This document shows, in pieces, positions 1 to 11,084 of a DNA stretch of 64,000 bases; positions within the stretch are counted from its first letter, which is position 1, and every line of letters begins with the position of its first letter. The stretch is from NCBI GenBank assembly GCA_963855995.1, contig OY979726.1, positions 5,872,201 to 5,936,200 on the forward strand. Reading direction: 5' to 3'. The stretch comes from Muricea muricata (taxonomy: Eukaryota; Cnidaria; Anthozoa; Malacalcyonacea; Plexauridae). The translations under genes and the position numbers were made by a program. Below the pieces are notes generated by a model, which saw nothing but the letters and a program-made list of their open reading frames with translations, searched no databases and was not told the DNA's origin.

Positions 1-15
1 AGGGAAAATGTTGAG

Positions 16-78
16 CCAATCAAATTTCATAACATTTTTTCTCGCATGACGTCATTATAAGAAGGTCTATTTATAAAA
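16..78 (+). promoter_or_regulatory. Core promoter of the J-domain gene
   Basis: Three promoter-like motifs are stacked in the right order upstream of a spliced 5' leader: CCAAT at 16-20, a perfect cAMP-response-type TGACGTCA at 47-54 and TATAAAA at 72-78. A start about 30 bases after the TATA box would fall near 100-110, before the leader exon that ends at 211. The motifs are seen directly. Their use is inferred from position. Confidence 0.55.
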
Positions 79-211
79 ACATACATCATATCAATGTTAC
101 AGCTTTATAAATTCTGCGTTTCTTCGAAATTTAATTACAGTTAAACAAAATTCTCTCTTGATACGTTTAGCTAAAATATTTGCTGAAAATAGAGAAATAT
201 ATAGAGGAAAG

Positions 212-436
212 GTAAGTAAACATCAAAATGTTAGAACCATTTTCCAAAAAAGAAGTAAGTCTGTAGTAATTGTCTCACTGATGCCAGCAATGTCTGGGTT
301 TATATTCTCGCTTTAAGTTCGATATTTGGCATTCAAACGCCAACTGTATGCAGGTAGTTATAGCTATTAAGCTGATCCGGTTATGAACAGGCCTCGTTTA
401 ACAGTGTTTCCATAATTTCATACAATTTTTTTACAG
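212..436 (+). other. 5' UTR intron of the J-domain gene
   Basis: A strong donor (AAAG followed by GTAAGTAA, GT at 212-213) pairs with a pyrimidine-rich acceptor (TTTTTTACAG, ending at 436). The acceptor lies 17 bases before the start codon at 454. No reading frame crosses the interval, so it is best read as an intron in the leader. Confidence 0.65.
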
Positions 437-453
437 CTTTATCAATTGCAACG

Positions 454-3400
454 ATGGCACAATTCCAGGACCCCGGATACAGCTCGATTTTAGTTAAAAA
501 CGACACGAGCGAGTCAGAAGTTTTTCTGTTTGTGTATCCTCGTGGTAGATGGTTTCCTGTTTACTGGATAAGTTATAAATCACAAACTATTCAAGCAGGA
601 AAGAGATATTTGTACAGGTCTGCAAAAAACTTTAAGTATGAGGTTAGACTAAAAAGTCGAACCGATAAAAGACGAATAATTGTACCTCCTACAATGTGGA
701 CGCACAACAAACGGTTGCTCATTACTGACGAAGGCAGTGTTATTGAAGATGACCTGTCAAAATATCCTTGGGAACACCAGATGTGTGTTAGATGGAATAA
801 TATGAGGGAAGAAACTTCAGAGAAACATGGATGCAACCTTTATGCCATTTTAGGACTTGATATGAGAGAAGTTCGAAAGGAGTCGTTAGAAGAACAGGAT
901 AGGATAATTAGACAGGCTTTCCGACGTCGGATGTTTGACTGTCATCCTGATCGTAATCGAATGCAAGATAATCATTTATGCCAGGAAATAACATATGCCT
1001 ATAGTATTTTGGGACACCATGAGAAAAGAGCACAATATAATGATTTAGCTGATTACAACAGTGGCTGGCTATCCAAGTCTAAGTGGAAAGCTATATTTAA
1101 ACCTGAAGCACATGGAAAATCTGAAAAACTAAGAAGAATCGGACTTTTATTGCTTTCTAGTCTAAGTGTAGTTGGAGGAGTGGTATTAAGCTTCATGACT
1201 GCAGGATTAGCAGCTCCTGCTGTTATTGGTTGGAATGTTGTTGTTGGTGCATTAATAGGAGGAGGGATTCAAAGTGCTCAAAGAACAGTAAGCTATGATT
1301 CAATTGCTAATGGTGTTAGTATGAAAAAGTTTCTTCAAAGTTATGCATTTGGGGCAGGGTTTGGTGCAGTTGCTGGTGTGGCTACAGCGGGAATTGCCTC
1401 AGCGATGGTTGGAGTTGGAAGTTCTGCTGTCTCTGTTGCTGAATTGTCTGTACTTGAACTGCTTCAAAATGGAGCAGCAACTGGTTCTGTTAATGGGGCA
1501 TTAGCTTTACTAGCATCAGATGCAGATCAGGCATTTGTTGATGGAAAAAAGGTCACTTGGAAAGAGGTTGCATGTCATGCAATTCTTGGTGGCTTGACAG
1601 GGGCAGCTGCTGGTGCAGGAGGTGGACTATTAACCAAAGGAATTCATGTTAAAGCCTCAGCTGTCACTGTTGAAGGAGAAGTAGTAGAGCAAGGCTTCAA
1701 CAAATTTGTAACCAAATATGCTGTCAGACATGCACCGACTATAGGGAAAATTGCTGAAGGAGCAAAAAGAAAAACATTGAATGCAGGGATCGATGTTATT
1801 GAAGAAAGTTTGAAAAACGAACCAGAAGCATACTCTCCTGATACAAGGGAAAATGTTCCTGAAAAGCCCAATGAAAAAGACACCAATCTTGAAGAAGCAA
1901 TATTCAAATTATATGATGAAAGGAGGTAATTATTTGATTGAAGCAAATAACTTATCCATCACATGAGTTTGAAGAAGGTGTTCTGTTACTTGTTGGCTTT
2001 GTTATTATACACTATAATCAATTAAAATTCCAACCCTCAGCCCTGTGGAGTTTACCCGGATATTTCTACTGCCCCCCTAAGAAATTGCCAATCTAATTAA
2101 TCAAGTTCTCAGAGCAGGTCCACCCCCCCCCCCAGGTTTTCTTGCCACTCCCCTGAGAGGAAATCCTAGCTATGCCTCTCAATATTGCAAATAAAACAGC
2201 ACATTATAAAATTGTAATAGCCTGCTTTACCAAGCCCCAGTATTTCTCATTGTGAGAAAAGCTCAGGCATATAAATGGTTGTGATCACAAATGGTTGCAA
2301 TCTAAATTTAAAAATTAATGTAGTGCACAATAGTCAAGAGTTAACTTTTGGCAGCTGAGGATATTGTAAATTTTATCTGTCTATTCATATTAATAAAGGG
2401 AGGAGGAAACGAATAGTACAAGCAGTGGCGGATCTAGCGTAAGTCAAAATATTAATTACCACAGCTCATTCTAGGATATATTTACATTTTAAAATACCTT
2501 CAAAGCAACTTCATTGGTTAGATTTTATTCTTTTAAAATTCATAACCTATGACATTGTTATAAAGTTATTTTGAATTTGAAATTGAGCTGCTATAATTTA
2601 TTTTGACTTACCCTGGACCTGCCACTGAGTACATTAGTGTTGAAGTATATCTTTAAAACATGCATCCTGCCCAAATTTAGGCAAAATGTGATTATAACAA
2701 TAAAAAATTTAGTATTGGTATATTGTCTGGAAAAAATAAAAAAAGTTAATTCAGTTCTACCTGCTTGACCTTGAGATTTTTGCCACGTCTCTAGGATTTT
2801 AACCCTTAAAAAAATAAACTGTGGTTTGACGATAGTGCATAAAAAGTTTAGACCTCTTGTTCATAATATGTTAATGTTTCCCATTGTTTTGACACTAAAT
2901 AATTTTTTTTCTAGGCACAGACAGCATTTGTTGGGCCCTGTCATTGTTGAAAATTCAAAGGAAGAACAAGAAGCACATTCTCCTGAAACAAGGGACAATT
3001 TTACTGAGAAGCCCAATTATGAAGATATCAATTTTAAAGGAGCTATATTTAAATTATATGATGAACAGAGGTAATTCAAGCTTATTTTATAAATAATTTA
3101 GTTCTATTTTCACGTATAGTTAATGTTTGGCCAAAATATGTTTCTCAATTTGCGCTATCATAACGACCATATTTGCTAAATTACAAGCTAGCTTGAAATA
3201 TGCGGGTTTAAAATTGTTAAAGGACCCTCAATGATTCATTGTTAGCATAAGTAAAAATTGCCACTAAGAAGGGAACGAACAAGATCCGAATCTAGAACTC
3301 ATCACATTCGAATCGCAATTCGGGTGGCTTTGGTAAAATTTATACATCCCCGGACAAGTTGGCCCAGCTAGGCGAGTGCCCTTGTCTGCAGAGGTGAGTC

Positions 3401-4359
3401 ACCCGAGACAGTTCTTGTCCCAGGACAATCTAATGGATTGAATGAAATGAATTGATTTTTAATCTTTTTGGGATTATTTTTAGGGATCATATGTTTTCTT
3501 TTGAAAAGTAATCTAATTAAGTGGAACACTGAAAGAGTGTCTCTCAATCTATATTCAATCTGTTAGATTAAAAAATAGTCTATTAGATTGAAAAATTCTT
3601 CAAACGTTTGAAAGATTGAAAAAATCCCTCAAACCAATCTTTTAAATTAAGAGAGCACATAGAATTCTATGTTACAAGATTCTGTGTAGCAAGATTCAAA
3701 CAGCCTACAAGATCCTACAAGATCTCATAAATTATTGTGATATACTACTATTCCGTAGGCTTTCATTTTTATGAGGATAATTCCTTCAATGTCAAATGGG
3801 TATTGAATTGTTGTTTATTCGGGTACGTCGTGCTTCTTTGAATGAATATCTTTTTATCCCGGGCATTTAGTACGAAAGTTACAGCGAGGGTTAGGACTTT
3901 ATTTTCTCATACTGATACAATATGCCATGACATGAAATTTGGCCGACAAACTGTTAACTATTGTCATATATAATATGTAGAGTCCACTTTGATCCTGAAG
4001 AATACAAAAAAGAGAAGATTCGCTACGTTTGCAAGAAAGGATGGTCCTCAAGAATGATTGTTGAATACGCAGACGCCACAAAATCATGGAAGCGATCAGT
4101 GGTTGAAGGTAGTGGGTCAACAGTTGAAATTCCTGAGAAAGCTACAAATATCTTAGTGGGATTTCAGGCTTGGCGCGGTTGTATGTGGTGTGACGTAAAA
4201 AAATATGATCGAATTAGCAAGCGTTGGTGTGAACGAACAGAGCCTCACTTGTTTATGTTTGACAACCCTCTCTCCTGCACCTTCACTTTGGATGGTGGTC
4301 GTTTCTACGAGCATGTGTCAAGAGTCACAAATGAAAAATATGACGAGGTCAATATTTAA
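454..4359 (+). CDS. J-domain protein with Gly/Ala-rich hydrophobic core, three coding exons
   Basis: Coding exons are 454-1925, 2915-3070 and 3981-4359. Both introns are phase 2 with the same donor (AG then GTAATT), and the spliced frame is 668 residues. Residues 10-80 form a beta-rich segment of unknown function. Residues 128-196 are a J domain with the HPD triad at 164-166, the motif by which DnaJ-type co-chaperones stimulate Hsp70. Residues 230-350 are Gly/Ala-rich and hydrophobic, so they could insert in or associate with a membrane. An acidic Pro/Glu-rich unit follows twice. The C-terminal 125 residues are Trp/Cys-containing and beta-like. A frame read straight through exon 1 stops at once at 1927-1929, exactly where the donor lies, so the spliced form is preferred. 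The Hsp70 link is family knowledge. Client and location are unknown. Confidence 0.8.
1926..2914 (+). other. Intron 1 of the J-domain gene
   Basis: This 989-base intron is bounded by GTAATT and TTCTAG. It holds a C-rich tract near 2121-2135 and a hAT-like MITE at 2423-2627. I see nothing else in it. Confidence 0.7.
2423..2627. mobile_element. hAT-like MITE in intron 1
   Basis: The element begins CAGTGGCGGATC and ends with the matching inverted GATC-less GGACCTGCCACTG. The inner part of the inverted repeat continues with a GTAAGTCAAAATA-type segment. It is flanked by AGTACAAG on the left and AGTACATT on the right, an 8-base duplication with two mismatches. The CAGTGGC start and 8-base duplication fit the hAT superfamily. 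The 205-base length without a reading frame makes it a non-autonomous copy. Confidence 0.65.
2915..3070 (+). CDS. Coding exon 2 of the J-domain gene, a copy of the exon 1 tail
   Basis: This 156-base exon lies between TTTTTTTTCTAG and GTAATTC and is symmetric (phase 2 on both sides), so including or skipping it keeps the frame. Its 3' two-thirds encode a unit of about 40 residues that matches the end of exon 1. Shared landmarks are a SPxTRxN core, EKPN and the closing FKLYDE, and both copies end at the same splice donor sequence. The first dozen residues have no counterpart in exon 1. Confidence 0.75.
3071..3980 (+). other. Intron 2 of the J-domain gene
   Basis: This 910-base intron runs from GTAATTC to TATGTAG. 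It contains an AT-rich stretch at about 3535-3640 with repeated TTAGATT/GATTGAAAAA words. I see no element with clear ends. Confidence 0.65.
3981..4359 (+). CDS. Coding exon 3 of the J-domain gene (C-terminal domain)
   Basis: The exon follows an acceptor ending at 3980 (TATGTAG) and restores the split arginine codon of the upstream exons. It encodes about 125 residues, with a KGWSSRMIVEY segment and a later KKYDRISKRWCERTEPH segment, and ends in TAA at 4357-4359. There is no start codon in frame at its beginning, which supports its being an internal or terminal exon and not a separate gene. Confidence 0.75.
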
Positions 4360-4363
4360 TAAA
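4358..4363 (+). terminator. Poly(A) signal of the J-domain gene
   Basis: AATAAA overlaps the last two bases of the stop codon (TAA at 4357-4359). No other AATAAA is seen in the next several hundred bases. The 3' UTR would therefore be very short. Confidence 0.45.
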
Positions 4364-6529
4364 TGGATTTCATTTTTGCGCGTGTCTGCACTAATAGATC
4401 ACAGATGAGGTCGAGACGAGGGTCGAGGACCGTGACTTTTTGTTCATCGCACGCAATGACGTCTTCTGTGATCTATAACAGCACAGAAGCACAAAAAATG
4501 AAATGTTTAAAGTTGTTTCACGCAGTAAAAAACTTTAACTAAACGAGACAACCCCCCGCGACAACATTTTCACATCAGGGCATAATAACACACAGCTCTC
4601 GACCAATGGAAATGCTGAATGAACTTTGATTATTGTATAAAATTTAATTATAATATAGCATTTGTAAATTCTGAACGCTGATTGGCTAAGAGCCGTGTTG
4701 ATATAACTCTATGTCAACACGGAAAATTTCCCGCCACTCTTCTGTTAAAGTTCTTTGTGCTATATTATAAAAGAAATATAAAACATTTTTTCCGTATTGA
4801 TATACAGTTATATCAACACTCGTGAAAACTGGAAAAACTCGAAATTGTGTGAAAACACTCCGCCCTGCGGGCGTCGTCTTTCCACACAATTTCTCGTTTT
4901 TCCAATTTCCACTCGTGTTGATATAACTGTATATCAACACGGAAAATGTTTTATATTTCTTAAATAATGAATGTTGTCGTCTCATTCAGTGACTTTACAG
5001 GATGCATGCCTAGTGCAAGAGTACTACTGCTTCATTAAGAAACTGCTTTCATCTCTTAGACAAATAGATTTCATTCCCAATATTGACATATTATTTAACA
5101 ATTATTCGCCGAAGCGAAGTGATTAATCACATAGGTGAAAAATGACAAAAATATGTTTCATATTTCAAAACAGCATCTGTCACATTGACAAAACGACTGG
5201 TGGTGGCCATTTTGAAAAAACCCGCTTAGGTGGTTATTGTGTCATAGTCACCTCTAGGGCAACCAATCAGAGTACTGAATTTTCATTTTTCTTCTTCTAT
5301 ATGTGATTATACTTAACATATATAATTTACGAAACCGTTTGATTTGTGCAAAAATTGTTTTTTAAGATTAAGTAGTCGCTTACGGACAATCGTGCGCTCT
5401 TTAAAAAGGTGTTTTGGTCAGCCCACATTTAATCTGTAAATATTTAAGCACCTCAGTTTGCATGCGACTTATTTAATGCTCAGGCATTCAAATTGCAAGT
5501 TGTAACAACACGTCATTTCATTCGTTTGAGACAGCTGCAGTCATGTCTGTGTCGTCCACAAAATGTTCAATAGTAATGTTTACGGGTGACCATAGCAGGA
5601 TAATAAAAACGCCTTTATTTTGTAACTATGTTGGTAACAATTTGTGTTTGCTTCTGTGTTAAGTTCAGTTTAGTTTTAAACCAATGTTAGAAAGTCATTT
5701 GATGGTGGGTGATTCACATTGTTATGTCACGTGAGTCGCATCACTTATTGCTACAATAAATAATTCTTTTATTAAAATTTCTATCGCGAGTGTTGTAAAT
5801 ATTTTCTTGTAACAAATGCCGTGCAAAATGAGAATTAACAATCGTTGGCGAGTCACAAACTAAAAGTACTGTCATGTGTGGCTGTCACGCGATTCGTGTG
5901 AAAAAAGTTTCAAATATTTTTGTGAAAGTATAGAATATTTATCTAGCTACTTCCACACCTTATATTGGAATTGCAATCTTTGTACTGACCGAACATTGAC
6001 ATTCAGTACTCCTACTTTGTCTAGTTTTATAACTGACTAGACTTCAGCAATTTAAGCTATTTGGTGCACTCATCTAACCAAATTTCGTTTCGTTAATGGT
6101 TTATTTGCTTTTTAAAATCGAAAAATCGCGTCGCCTTGGCAAATCGCGTCGGGTCTGCGTAAGCCTTATATGATTTTTTTGCCTATGGACGTGATTAGTG
6201 CTGTCCAGCAAATAAAGTCACTTTTTATCTACTACGAGTTTGATATTTCGTTTTATTCCTTCACTATCCGGTGGATAGCGCTAATCACCAATCATAACCC
6301 CCCCCCCCCCCCCAGTTCATGAATTTCTTCTGAAAGTTAATAACTGCCATCATCAAACGTAAATCATACAGTAAGCTGGAGTAGCAATAATGATCCAATT
6401 AATATTAAATACAAAGCAACGACTGTTTGTTGCACCACAATTAACCCTAACAGCGAATGTCAATCTGTTCAATTAATACAAATTCAGAATCCCGGATTTC
6501 ACTTGCATGTGAGCGACCTCTTCTAATAC
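4364..6529. other. Gene-free interval with a fold-back repeat
   Basis: The interval holds a small inverted repeat around 4392-4484 (AGATCACAGA and its complement), the larger hairpin at 4771-4961, a C-tract at about 6297-6314 and a fragment at 6258-6290 (ACTATCC...GGATAGCGCTAA). The fragment resembles the end of the MITE at 19208-19448. No exon with flanking splice sites was recognised. Confidence 0.5.
4771..4961. repeat. Fold-back MITE-like hairpin
   Basis: Two arms of about 90 bases face each other across a short GC-rich centre near 4866 (CGCCCTGCGGGCG). Both arms carry the words TCAACAC, ATATAAAACA and TTTTTCC in mirrored order. A related diverged copy is at 31684-31895. It has no coding potential. 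Confidence 0.7.
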
Positions 6530-7684
6530 TTAACAGTAATTAATGGCAGAACTCTTAGCTGTTGGTTTAAATGAGGTTTCGTCTACGAAGTACATTTCTG
6601 CTTCGCTGTGGTACATGAGACTACCATGGCGTTTTAGGGCCTTTTCGTCTTTGAAGGCACACGTTTTCGCGAGACGTCTCGCGAGACCGTCCTCGTCGCG
6701 CGCGGAACACGGGATGCAGTAATACGGATGTTCCGAATTATGAACGGTCGCGTGATGTTCCGCCTGGTAGAGTACACTTTGAAATCTGTGTGGACATTTG
6801 CGGTTCTCGAAGCAAGCCAAGGGATAGACGGTGTAAAAATGTGCCAAATAATGCGCCCGAGTCTCAAAGTACATCTCGCAACCGCAATTGCACTTCTTGT
6901 GCGTGTTTTTCATGTGAATGTCACGTTGTGCGGAGCTTGAAAAGACTTTTTTCGGGCAAAAATCACATGTTAGAACGTTTTGAGAAACGTCTTGTTCATG
7001 GACTACTTGCATGTGAAGAACTTTCGCACCTTGTTCGCAGAAAGTAGGACTGTCATTGCTGCACAATAAACATTTGGTTTGCTTTGATTTATGCAAAGCT
7101 TGTTCGTGTTCATTTCTGAACGGTGTTGTGCTGTGTCGACATAACTTATTATCGCAAAATATATTGTGGTTCGCGCCATTGTGTGCGTGTAGTTGGTTCT
7201 CATCCTCAAATGCTTTGCTACAAATCTTGCAGAAATGAAATCCCAACGTTTTGTAAATATCATCCACCTGTCCATTTATGGTGGACATTTTAACTTTCGA
7301 CGTGCAAGTTTGTTGCTGTAATATCGCAATTAGTTCGTCGTACTTCCGTTCAGTTTCCGAATCGACCACGAAGAAAAAATCCACGGGTTCGAAACCGTTT
7401 TCGGGAGTGTCGTTGTCGATTTCGTCGCTCAAGCAAGCTAAATCTTTAAAATACTTTATTAAAAACGCCATCAGGGTCGTGTCAGAAGCGTAGGGCGAAG
7501 TCGTAAAGGAATCGTAGAGTTCAATCCATTTCATCGTTGCTGGGCGATTTTTTATCGGCGTGTCCTTGCGCAGGAATATGCGCAGTTTAATTTCATCTAA
7601 AAGTTCGTCGGGTAGACAGGCCAGATCTTCCAAAATATTTCGACAGTTGCTCTCCCAGACCATGAATATCTCAATTCGCTCCAT
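6530..7684 (-). CDS. C2H2-type zinc-finger protein, single long exon
   Basis: A 384-residue uninterrupted frame with well-formed fingers. C152-x2-C155-x12-H168-x4-H173 and C240-x2-C243-x13-H257-x4-H262 are canonical C2H2 spacings, and C205/C208 with H224/H229 form a looser one. Several more Cys/His pairs follow to about residue 345. The N-terminal 145 residues are acidic and helical, with repeated DLACL(P/S)DE segments at 20-28 and 81-88. The start is the ATG at 7684. The frame upstream of it is closed by TGA within a few codons. Nucleic-acid binding is the family expectation, but no target can be inferred. It lies head-to-head with SMC6. It could be the last exon of a longer gene or a domesticated transposon gene. 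Confidence 0.6.
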   Translation of the reverse strand: MERIEIFMVWESNCRNILEDLACLPDELLDEIKLRIFLRKDTPIKNRPATMKWIELYDSFTTSPYASDTTLMAFLIKYFKDLACLSDEIDNDTPENGFEPVDFFFVVDSETERKYDELIAILQQQTCTSKVKMSTINGQVDDIYKTLGFHFCKICSKAFEDENQLHAHNGANHNIFCDNKLCRHSTTPFRNEHEQALHKSKQTKCLLCSNDSPTFCEQGAKVLHMQVVHEQDVSQNVLTCDFCPKKVFSSSAQRDIHMKNTHKKCNCGCEMYFETRAHYLAHFYTVYPLACFENRKCPHRFQSVLYQAEHHATVHNSEHPYYCIPCSARDEDGLARRLAKTCAFKDEKALKRHGSLMYHSEAEMYFVDETSFKPTAKSSAINYC

Positions 7685-8106
7685 CAGTATATGAAGTAAT
7701 CATGTATGTCTTATTCTGGGTAATGTGCAGCACTGACTTTTCTGATTTTGATAATTCAGCTAATCCAGTGATGGCTGGATTGATAATGCTGACAATATTC
7801 TTCAACTCGACTTTATTAATTTGCTTTGTCATACTAAGGATTAATTTTCTGTCTGTGTGACGCTTCACACAAAAGGCATTTCTACCTAGGCATTCAGCTG
7901 GCTTAAGAAGATAAACAAATCTCAATTTACCGCCTGTCGACCGAATTTCAATGTCGTCAGTAATTATATGGTGACCGTGATAAATTTATTGGATTTTTTG
8001 GCGGAGTCACCTGAGCTTTCACTACCGGAGTAGGCTGCTTTCAAGGGTGGAAATTTACAATTTGAATCAGCATTATTTAGGACTGGTAATTTTGAAACTT
8101 GAGCTC
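7671..8106 (-). pseudogene. Coding-like sequence upstream of the zinc-finger frame, broken or alternately spliced
   Basis: Directly upstream of the zinc-finger ATG, a different minus-strand frame is open for about 105 codons (to about 7984). It has a protein-like composition, with segments LRFVYLLKPAECLGRN and HTDRKLILSMTK. It overlaps the zinc-finger start by a few bases and ends in TGA. Further upstream (to about 8106) a third frame is open for about 44 codons and ends at TAA. No convincing donor or acceptor joins them. Either frameshifts have broken an older, longer gene or small introns were missed. The product was not recognised. Confidence 0.35.
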
Positions 8107-8987
8107 AATCTGGTAGAACTTTCTTAATTTTTAACATGCATGACTTGGCAATTTATAGGTAGGATTAAAGGATTATGAATGTAGCAGTACGTTTGTAGAC
8201 CACACATGTCTTCATGAGGTGTGAGGAAGGCAACGGAGAAGAAATATAATATACAAAGAAACTAGTGCATTTGACATTGGGAGTCGAGAGTGTGAAAATA
8301 CATCATTTAGGCGAATTGAATTTTTGTAAACAGTTTAAAGAACAAAGAATACGTTACTAAAGCAAAAAATCTTGAAAGAAACTTTGTTTTTAACGTATTC
8401 TTCGTTCTTCAATTCTAAGAATCATTTACAAAAAATTCGATTCAAAAAATTCGATCAATCCTCAACTTTTACAAACACTCAATAAAATTTTGCCAGTTGT
8501 TAGTGAACTCAGTAATTAATTTCATTTCGTTTTGGTTGTTTTGTTGGTTTGGTACCCTGGGTACTTGGATGGTTTCGGTTCTTTTTGTAGCTTCGTCCCA
8601 ACGTTTCGGGCTTTAGTAAATGCATTTAATAATCGCTGTCCATATTAGAGAGAGGGAGACATAAGATCTCAGTATTTTATCAGTATTGTCATAAAATATT
8701 ATTGTACATCACTTTGAGTTCATGTTTTAACTAATAAATTGTATTTCTACTGAATGTCTCTATCTCTCGTGAGGTGCGGAAAGAAAAGGATTTGCATGGT
8801 TCCATCACAAGCTTACCGTTCAATGGGGCTCCAATGCCATAATTTCACCATATCCCCTCGCAGTACCATCATAGGATCACATATCCTCCGGTACTACGAT
8901 ATGATCCTGTGAATCCGTAAGTTGATGGGGACTGGGGCGATTTCACTATTCCCGCTTTCCCGCTCTTTCCCGGTATTTAAACTCTCT
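8107..8987. other. Intergenic DNA before the P-type insertion
   Basis: It holds a hairpin at 8313-8443 and otherwise unremarkable AT-rich sequence. The 50 bases before the insertion carry CCCGCTTTCCCGCTCTTTCCC, pyrimidine-rich and possibly part of the original SMC6 promoter, now separated from the gene by the transposon. Confidence 0.4.
8313..8443. repeat. Short fold-back element
   Basis: GAATTGAATTTTTGTAAA at the left is mirrored by TTTACAAAAAATTCGATTC at the right. Inside, AAGAATACGTTA and AACGTATTCTT also pair. The loop is about 40 bases. It has no reading frame. Confidence 0.6.
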
Positions 8988-8995
8988 AGGACAAT

Positions 8996-10824
8996 CACTG
9001 ACCTGAATGATATGGACCGCGCACGTCATACAAATGACTGAAGCCAAAATGACGCCATCGCCGCCATGTTTTGGTGCTAAAATGTTCGATTTTCGAAGTT
9101 TTACCATGCCAATTTCGACGCCAAAAAATACGCCGTTACATTTTGAAATCCTAGCAGTTTTTCATGTCAACAAAACCAGGACATATTCAAGAAACTTTTT
9201 AAAGCTTACAACGTTTGAACAAATCCTGTATATCGAAAAGATCGCATGATAAAGACGAAGATTCGACCAATTCCTGCATTCGAATTTTCCTGTTGAGGCG
9301 AGCTGATTTCCCGCCATCGCTGGTCTGGCCGTTCTCATCTCCCGAGTGGAAAAGTACACACTTTATATTAAATGTTTGAAACCAAATCGGCTTTCGTCGG
9401 CAAGTTTTTCAGCAGAGATCGCTTGGGTAAGTGTCGTGATTTTTCCCCAAAAAAATGTAGTCAGAATATACCCAGATCGTCGAGTAAATACTTCAATTTT
9501 TGAAGATGGGATTTAGCCTAAAATAACTCGAACTAGTTTTAGCTTCCCTCTTTTTACAGTTTGGGTGAGTTTGCCATGTTGCAGGCAATGAAAAGTCTAT
9601 AAAATCTTGCGAAAAACGACGCTATTGTTTGATTCGTGTGATCTATTTTTTAGGCTTACTCTGTGTTCAATACGCGAGATATACGTTTATAAAAAGGAAA
9701 TACTAGAATTTTTTAAAATTTAGTATGTCAGTTAACAGTATATATAGTGAAGTTGGTTTCATAATTTTTTTGTGCGAGTGAGCGTTCATATTTTACCATG
9801 CATACGTTCTAGAACGAAGGAATAACGTGCAAGGCAGGCTGCAAGTCTAACACAACGCAAGGTGAACCGGCTACAAAAGGCAACAAAATCCTTCGATAAT
9901 TTTCTTTTTTCTTTTTAAATAATCTTATTTTTATACATATTTAATGAAACAACCACTACATTGATATCGTAAAGCCTCTGAATGCACTGGCTCACAAGGT
10001 TGGCACGCTCTTTTCCTGTTAATGAATCAACCAAAAAGTATCCAGAAGGGACCTTCCATGATTCATTAAGTGCAACAACCATGAGAACCAGTGCATTTTT
10101 TGCCATAGGTGAAGAATCATCATCATTGACATTACAGCCAAGATCAACATATCCCAAAAATGACTTTCCATTCCACGACACATGTTTTCGAATAGCCATT
10201 TCATCAAGCAGTAGAGCACACAGTACCGGCTTGTTTTCATTCTTTGCTTTATCAGCATGGGTCTTTAAAGCATCAAATGCTGGTTGAGTAAAGCCTGGGC
10301 CAGCTGGTACTTTGCTATACCATTTCCTGATCTGTGCTTGATGAGGCAGGGCAAGATTAAATGTAGTGCGAACATATTCATATGCCTTTGCAGAGTAATA
10401 TTGCAAAGTCATTGCAAATGATCTCAGTTCTGGTGGGTAAGGTGTGTTCTTTTTGTTAGTCAACCTTTTAATGAGTTGTGTAGGGACACCAGATAGAGTA
10501 TTATGCAATGAATCCTCACATTCTGGGGAGATTAGACCACTTTTAGAGAGGGTTTGCACAACATCATTTAATGTATTGAACCATTGTGATAATCTCCTGT
10601 TTTTTTGTTGGGCTATTTTTAGCTTTTTTCTTAGCACAGTATTCTGCTGTGACAAAATTTTGTTTTTTCGTTTAAGTACGCTTACTGGTGATGCATGGAA
10701 TGTGTTACTGTTATCAAGAGTAAGACCTACTTCAGGCTGTGGAGGTGTACTGGTGATGGCACTTGTTTTTGGCTCACTGCATTCTTTAGGTGCTTTTCTT
10801 TCCTTTGTTTCCTAAGCAGAACAA
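8996..10824 (-). repeat. Left arm of the P-type palindrome
   Basis: This 1,829-base arm is the exact mirror of 11082-12910 wherever I compared it. From the axis outward it carries a transposase exon (9915-10811, minus strand), then about 900 bases of non-coding 3' end. The homology stops at 10824, where the word GCAGAACAA ends. Confidence 0.9.
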
Positions 10825-11084
10825 CATGTTTATTTCATACTTTATTTGTTATCTTTAATTAGGTGGTACAAAATTACACAGGAAATGTAAAGAAATTAAT
10901 GTGTGGTCATAAATTGTACCTTTTGCAAATGCTCAGGAAAATGAAAGATGGTGGGCACTGCATCTTGATGTAGGTGTACTCTTGTTGTTGTCCGGTTAAA
11001 GCACGACTCATTAAAGTGATCTGAGCACAGCCTGTCGTTGGGAGAGGGTTGGTAATCTTTCAATCTCAAGTTCCAGAGCCATTG
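9915..11084 (-). pseudogene. THAP / P-element transposase remnant (minus-strand copy)
   Basis: The exon at 11084-10920 encodes the second half of a THAP zinc-binding domain: QWLWNL, a CSDHF motif with the zinc-ligand Cys and His, then the AVPTIF box. It is spliced in phase 0 to 10811-9915 (298 codons). That exon has a leucine-zipper-like segment (LSQQNTVLRKKLK), then the P-transposase RNase-H-like start with LLLDEMAIRK, whose D is the likely first catalytic acid. It stops soon after a VVVVSL segment. The GTP-binding-type insertion and the remaining catalytic acids are absent. Upstream, the arm junction puts TAA two codons before the THAP remnant, so there is no start. THAP plus this core is diagnostic of P-element/THAP9-type transposases. 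Confidence 0.85.
10825..11081 (-). other. Loop of the P-type palindrome, carrying a THAP exon remnant
   Basis: This 257-base single-copy loop lies between the arms. On the minus strand it contains the C-terminal part of a THAP-domain exon, a GT donor at 10919-10918 and the intron leading to the exon in the left arm. Because only one copy exists, only the minus-strand transposase remnant has THAP sequence. Confidence 0.85.
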
